From an uncultured Ignavibacteriota bacterium (lineage in GTDB: Bacteria; Bacteroidota; Ignavibacteria; UBA10030; UBA8401), in NCBI GenBank assembly GCA_903907305.1, contig CAIVNT010000185.1:1-6654 (forward strand): a stretch of DNA of 6,654 bases, read 5' to 3'. The number at the start of each line of letters is the position of its first letter. The first letter of the stretch is position 1. A program made the translations under genes and the position numbers. The notes beneath the pieces are model-generated. The model did no database searches and was not told the origin of the DNA. It saw only the letters and a program-made list of their open reading frames with translations. Positions 4,778 through 6,654 of the stretch are shown here, in pieces.

Positions 4778-6654
4778 ATGAAAACATTATTCCAAATCCT
4801 GTTCTTCTTAAATTATTTTTCAGCATTGGTCTTTTCGCAAACGCATCATCCTTCTGCGATCACCGGAGTTGTGGTGTCGTCATCCAACGGCAAACCGCTG
4901 GAATTTGTCTCGGTGGCCGTCCTTCGTTCCCGCGACAGCTCCATCGCGTCCGGAACGGTGACAAAAAAGAACGGCAGTTTTGAGATCGCCTCCGTTCCGG
5001 AGGGAGAATACATTATTCGGTATTCAATGCTCGGCTTCAAAGAAAAACGGACTATCCTTTTTCATCTCGATTCTTCGCGCGACGAAATAGATCTGGGAAA
5101 AACTTCGTTGGAAGAAACCGAAGTGCGGCTCAGCGAAGTAACGGTCAGTTCAGATAAATCAGAATTGAACACAACCATCGACCGGAAGGTGTATAACGTG
5201 CAGCAGGATGTGATGAGCAAGACCGGTTCAGTGAGCGATCTTCTGCAGAACATCCCTTCGGTGCAGGTCGATCTGGACGGGAACGTGAGTCTGCGCGGTT
5301 CCGCCAATGTAATGATCCTGATCAACGGAAAGAATTCGCCGCTAATGGGAAAGACCCGCGCTGAAGTACTGCAGCAGCTTCCGGCGAATGCAATTGAAAA
5401 GATCGAGGTGATCACGAATCCTTCCGCCAAATATAAACCGGACGGAACTTCCGGTATCATCAACATCGTCATGAAAAAAGAGACCGGCACCGGGTTGAAC
5501 GGATCGGTCGGTGGGAATATCGGGAATAGAGACCGCTCCAACGCGAACGTCAGTCTCAATTATCATCCCGGAAGCGTGAACGTTTTCGGGAATTACAGTT
5601 ACCGCCAGGACGACCGGAACCAATCGTCATCCGATCTCCGGAGCGAGCTGGATTCGGCGGTGAATGCGTTCAATCATTACTCGGATAATACGACAACACT
5701 TGCACGTCCGCACTCGCACATTGCGGCGGCGGGAGTCGATGTAACGATCGATGAATCAAACAGCGCCGGAATTTCGGGGAACTATCACTACCGCGGATTC
5801 ATCCGGACGGAAAGTTCGGCAAAATTGTTCACTGACAATACCGGAGTGCTGATCCAGGATTATCACCGGACCCGGCTTGATGATGAATTCGAGAAAGAAA
5901 TGGGCGGGACCGCCTACATTCAACACGATTTCAGAGGAGAGGATGAGAATATACGGATCGAATATACGTTGTCACATTCTCCGGAGATTGAAAACAATAA
6001 ATACACGAATCTGTTCCGCATCCCCGCGATCACTCCGCAGCGTGACAATACGCTGATCAAACAGACGGATGATCAGAAGCAGCTGACGGCTGAATATAAA
6101 AATGAATTTGAAGATCAATCAACGGTAGAAGCAGGATATGCCGGAGATTTCAATGACCGCGATATGGATTTTTTCGGCGAAGCATTCGATACACTGCGAA
6201 ACGCCTTCCTGACGGACGGTGAGAAGACAAATCGTTTTATCTACAACGAAACGATCCACGCTTTCTATGTAACCGTTGAACATTCCTACGGCCAGTTCAG
6301 TCTGATGGGAGGACTCCGCACTGAAGCATCCATTATCAAGGCGAATCTTGTCTCCAAAAACATTACGATCTCGAACAATTATGTGACGCTCTATCCTACC
6401 CTGCATTTAGTCTACAAATATTCGGATGACGCTGAAGTGCAACTGAACTACAGCCGTCGTGCAAACCGTCCCGAAGGGGATGATCTGAATCCGTTTCCCG
6501 AATACCGAGATCCCAGGAATATTCGTGCCGGTAATCCGCGACTGAAGCCCGAGTTGATCCATTCCGTTGAGCTCGGTGTGCAGTGGCAAAATGATCAATT
6601 CACTGTTGTTCCGAGCATCTTTTACCGGAATAAATACAATGGATTTACTTCGGT
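4778..6654 (+). CDS. TonB-dependent-receptor-like outer membrane protein, 3'-truncated by the window
   Basis: The frame is open from the ATG at 4778 to the window edge: 625 full codons, no stop. Residues 1-20 are a signal peptide (cleavage VFS before Gln21). Residues 28-97 are a carboxypeptidase-regulatory-like beta-sandwich (ITGVVVSSSNGKPLEFVSVAV, with GSFEIASVPEGEYIIRYSMLGF shortened here as its core 66-87). A plug domain follows at about 120-235: SVSDLLQNIPSVQVD, then LRGSANVMILINGK, then ITNPSAKYKPDGTSG, then IINIVMKK. The rest is beta-barrel, with alternating aromatic strands. The segment NRP (563-565), LNPF (570-573) and GNPRLKPE (585-592) is the hallmark of the Bacteroidota OMP_b-brl_3 barrel family. 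Relatives usually run to 750-950 residues, so probably 150-300 residues lie beyond the window. These proteins sit in the outer membrane and are thought to take up ligands with TonB energy; no canonical TonB box is evident, LSEVTVSS (118-125) being the closest. Substrate unknown. It lies on the same strand as the propeller gene, 229 bp downstream. Confidence 0.92.
   Translation, partial: MKTLFQILFFLNYFSALVFSQTHHPSAITGVVVSSSNGKPLEFVSVAVLRSRDSSIASGTVTKKNGSFEIASVPEGEYIIRYSMLGFKEKRTILFHLDSSRDEIDLGKTSLEETEVRLSEVTVSSDKSELNTTIDRKVYNVQQDVMSKTGSVSDLLQNIPSVQVDLDGNVSLRGSANVMILINGKNSPLMGKTRAEVLQQLPANAIEKIEVITNPSAKYKPDGTSGIINIVMKKETGTGLNGSVGGNIGNRDRSNANVSLNYHPGSVNVFGNYSYRQDDRNQSSSDLRSELDSAVNAFNHYSDNTTTLARPHSHIAAAGVDVTIDESNSAGISGNYHYRGFIRTESSAKLFTDNTGVLIQDYHRTRLDDEFEKEMGGTAYIQHDFRGEDENIRIEYTLSHSPEIENNKYTNLFRIPAITPQRDNTLIKQTDDQKQLTAEYKNEFEDQSTVEAGYAGDFNDRDMDFFGEAFDTLRNAFLTDGEKTNRFIYNETIHAFYVTVEHSYGQFSLMGGLRTEASIIKANLVSKNITISNNYVTLYPTLHLVYKYSDDAEVQLNYSRRANRPEGDDLNPFPEYRDPRNIRAGNPRLKPELIHSVELGVQWQNDQFTVVPSIFYRNKYNGFTS

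Noticed and set aside
5062..5559. 165-codon open frame on the minus strand
   Set aside because: It lies wholly antisense to the plug and early barrel of the receptor gene. Its translation has no domain pattern, and the plus-strand frame there shows strong family motifs.

Overview
The window suggests a Gram-negative bacterium of the Bacteroidota/Chlorobiota/Ignavibacteriota (FCB) group. The evidence is an outer-membrane receptor with an N-terminal carboxypeptidase-regulatory-like domain and a Bacteroidota-type barrel, an OmpR-type regulator and kinase of Bacteroidota style, and a promoter candidate matching the Bacteroidota TTTG / TAnnTTTG pattern. The species cannot be named from this sequence. 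All five genes look intact; only the last is cut, by the window edge.

Layout. Positions 64-3335 hold three genes on the minus strand, read right to left: an OmpR/PhoB-type response regulator (3335-2658), its membrane histidine kinase (2661-1396, overlapping the regulator by an ATGA junction) and, after a 63-bp gap, a TolC-like outer-membrane efflux channel (1332-64). A 163-bp divergent promoter region (3336-3498) separates them from two plus-strand genes: a secreted YVTN/YncE-like beta-propeller protein (3499-4548) and, after a 229-bp gap, the first 625 codons of a TonB-dependent-receptor-like outer-membrane protein (4778 to the window end). That last reading frame has no stop before the edge.

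How the genes may work together. The minus-strand genes form a sense-and-export cassette: an envelope signal detected by the kinase, relayed to the regulator, with an efflux outer-membrane component as a likely target. Periplasmic adaptor and inner-membrane pump genes would be expected to the left of the window, but none is visible. The plus-strand pair joins a secreted beta-propeller with an outer-membrane receptor. The substrate of either half is not visible in the sequence.

The most informative non-coding signals are a TTTG-N19-TATACTTG promoter for the regulator operon, a TTGATT-N17-TACATT promoter for the propeller gene, a perfect 12-bp inverted repeat downstream of the propeller gene whose core recurs upstream of the receptor gene, and two repeated motifs in the gap before the channel gene. 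One of those two motifs also occurs in the divergent promoter region. I see no mobile element, CRISPR array, tRNA or rRNA, and no clear sign of an undescribed system.
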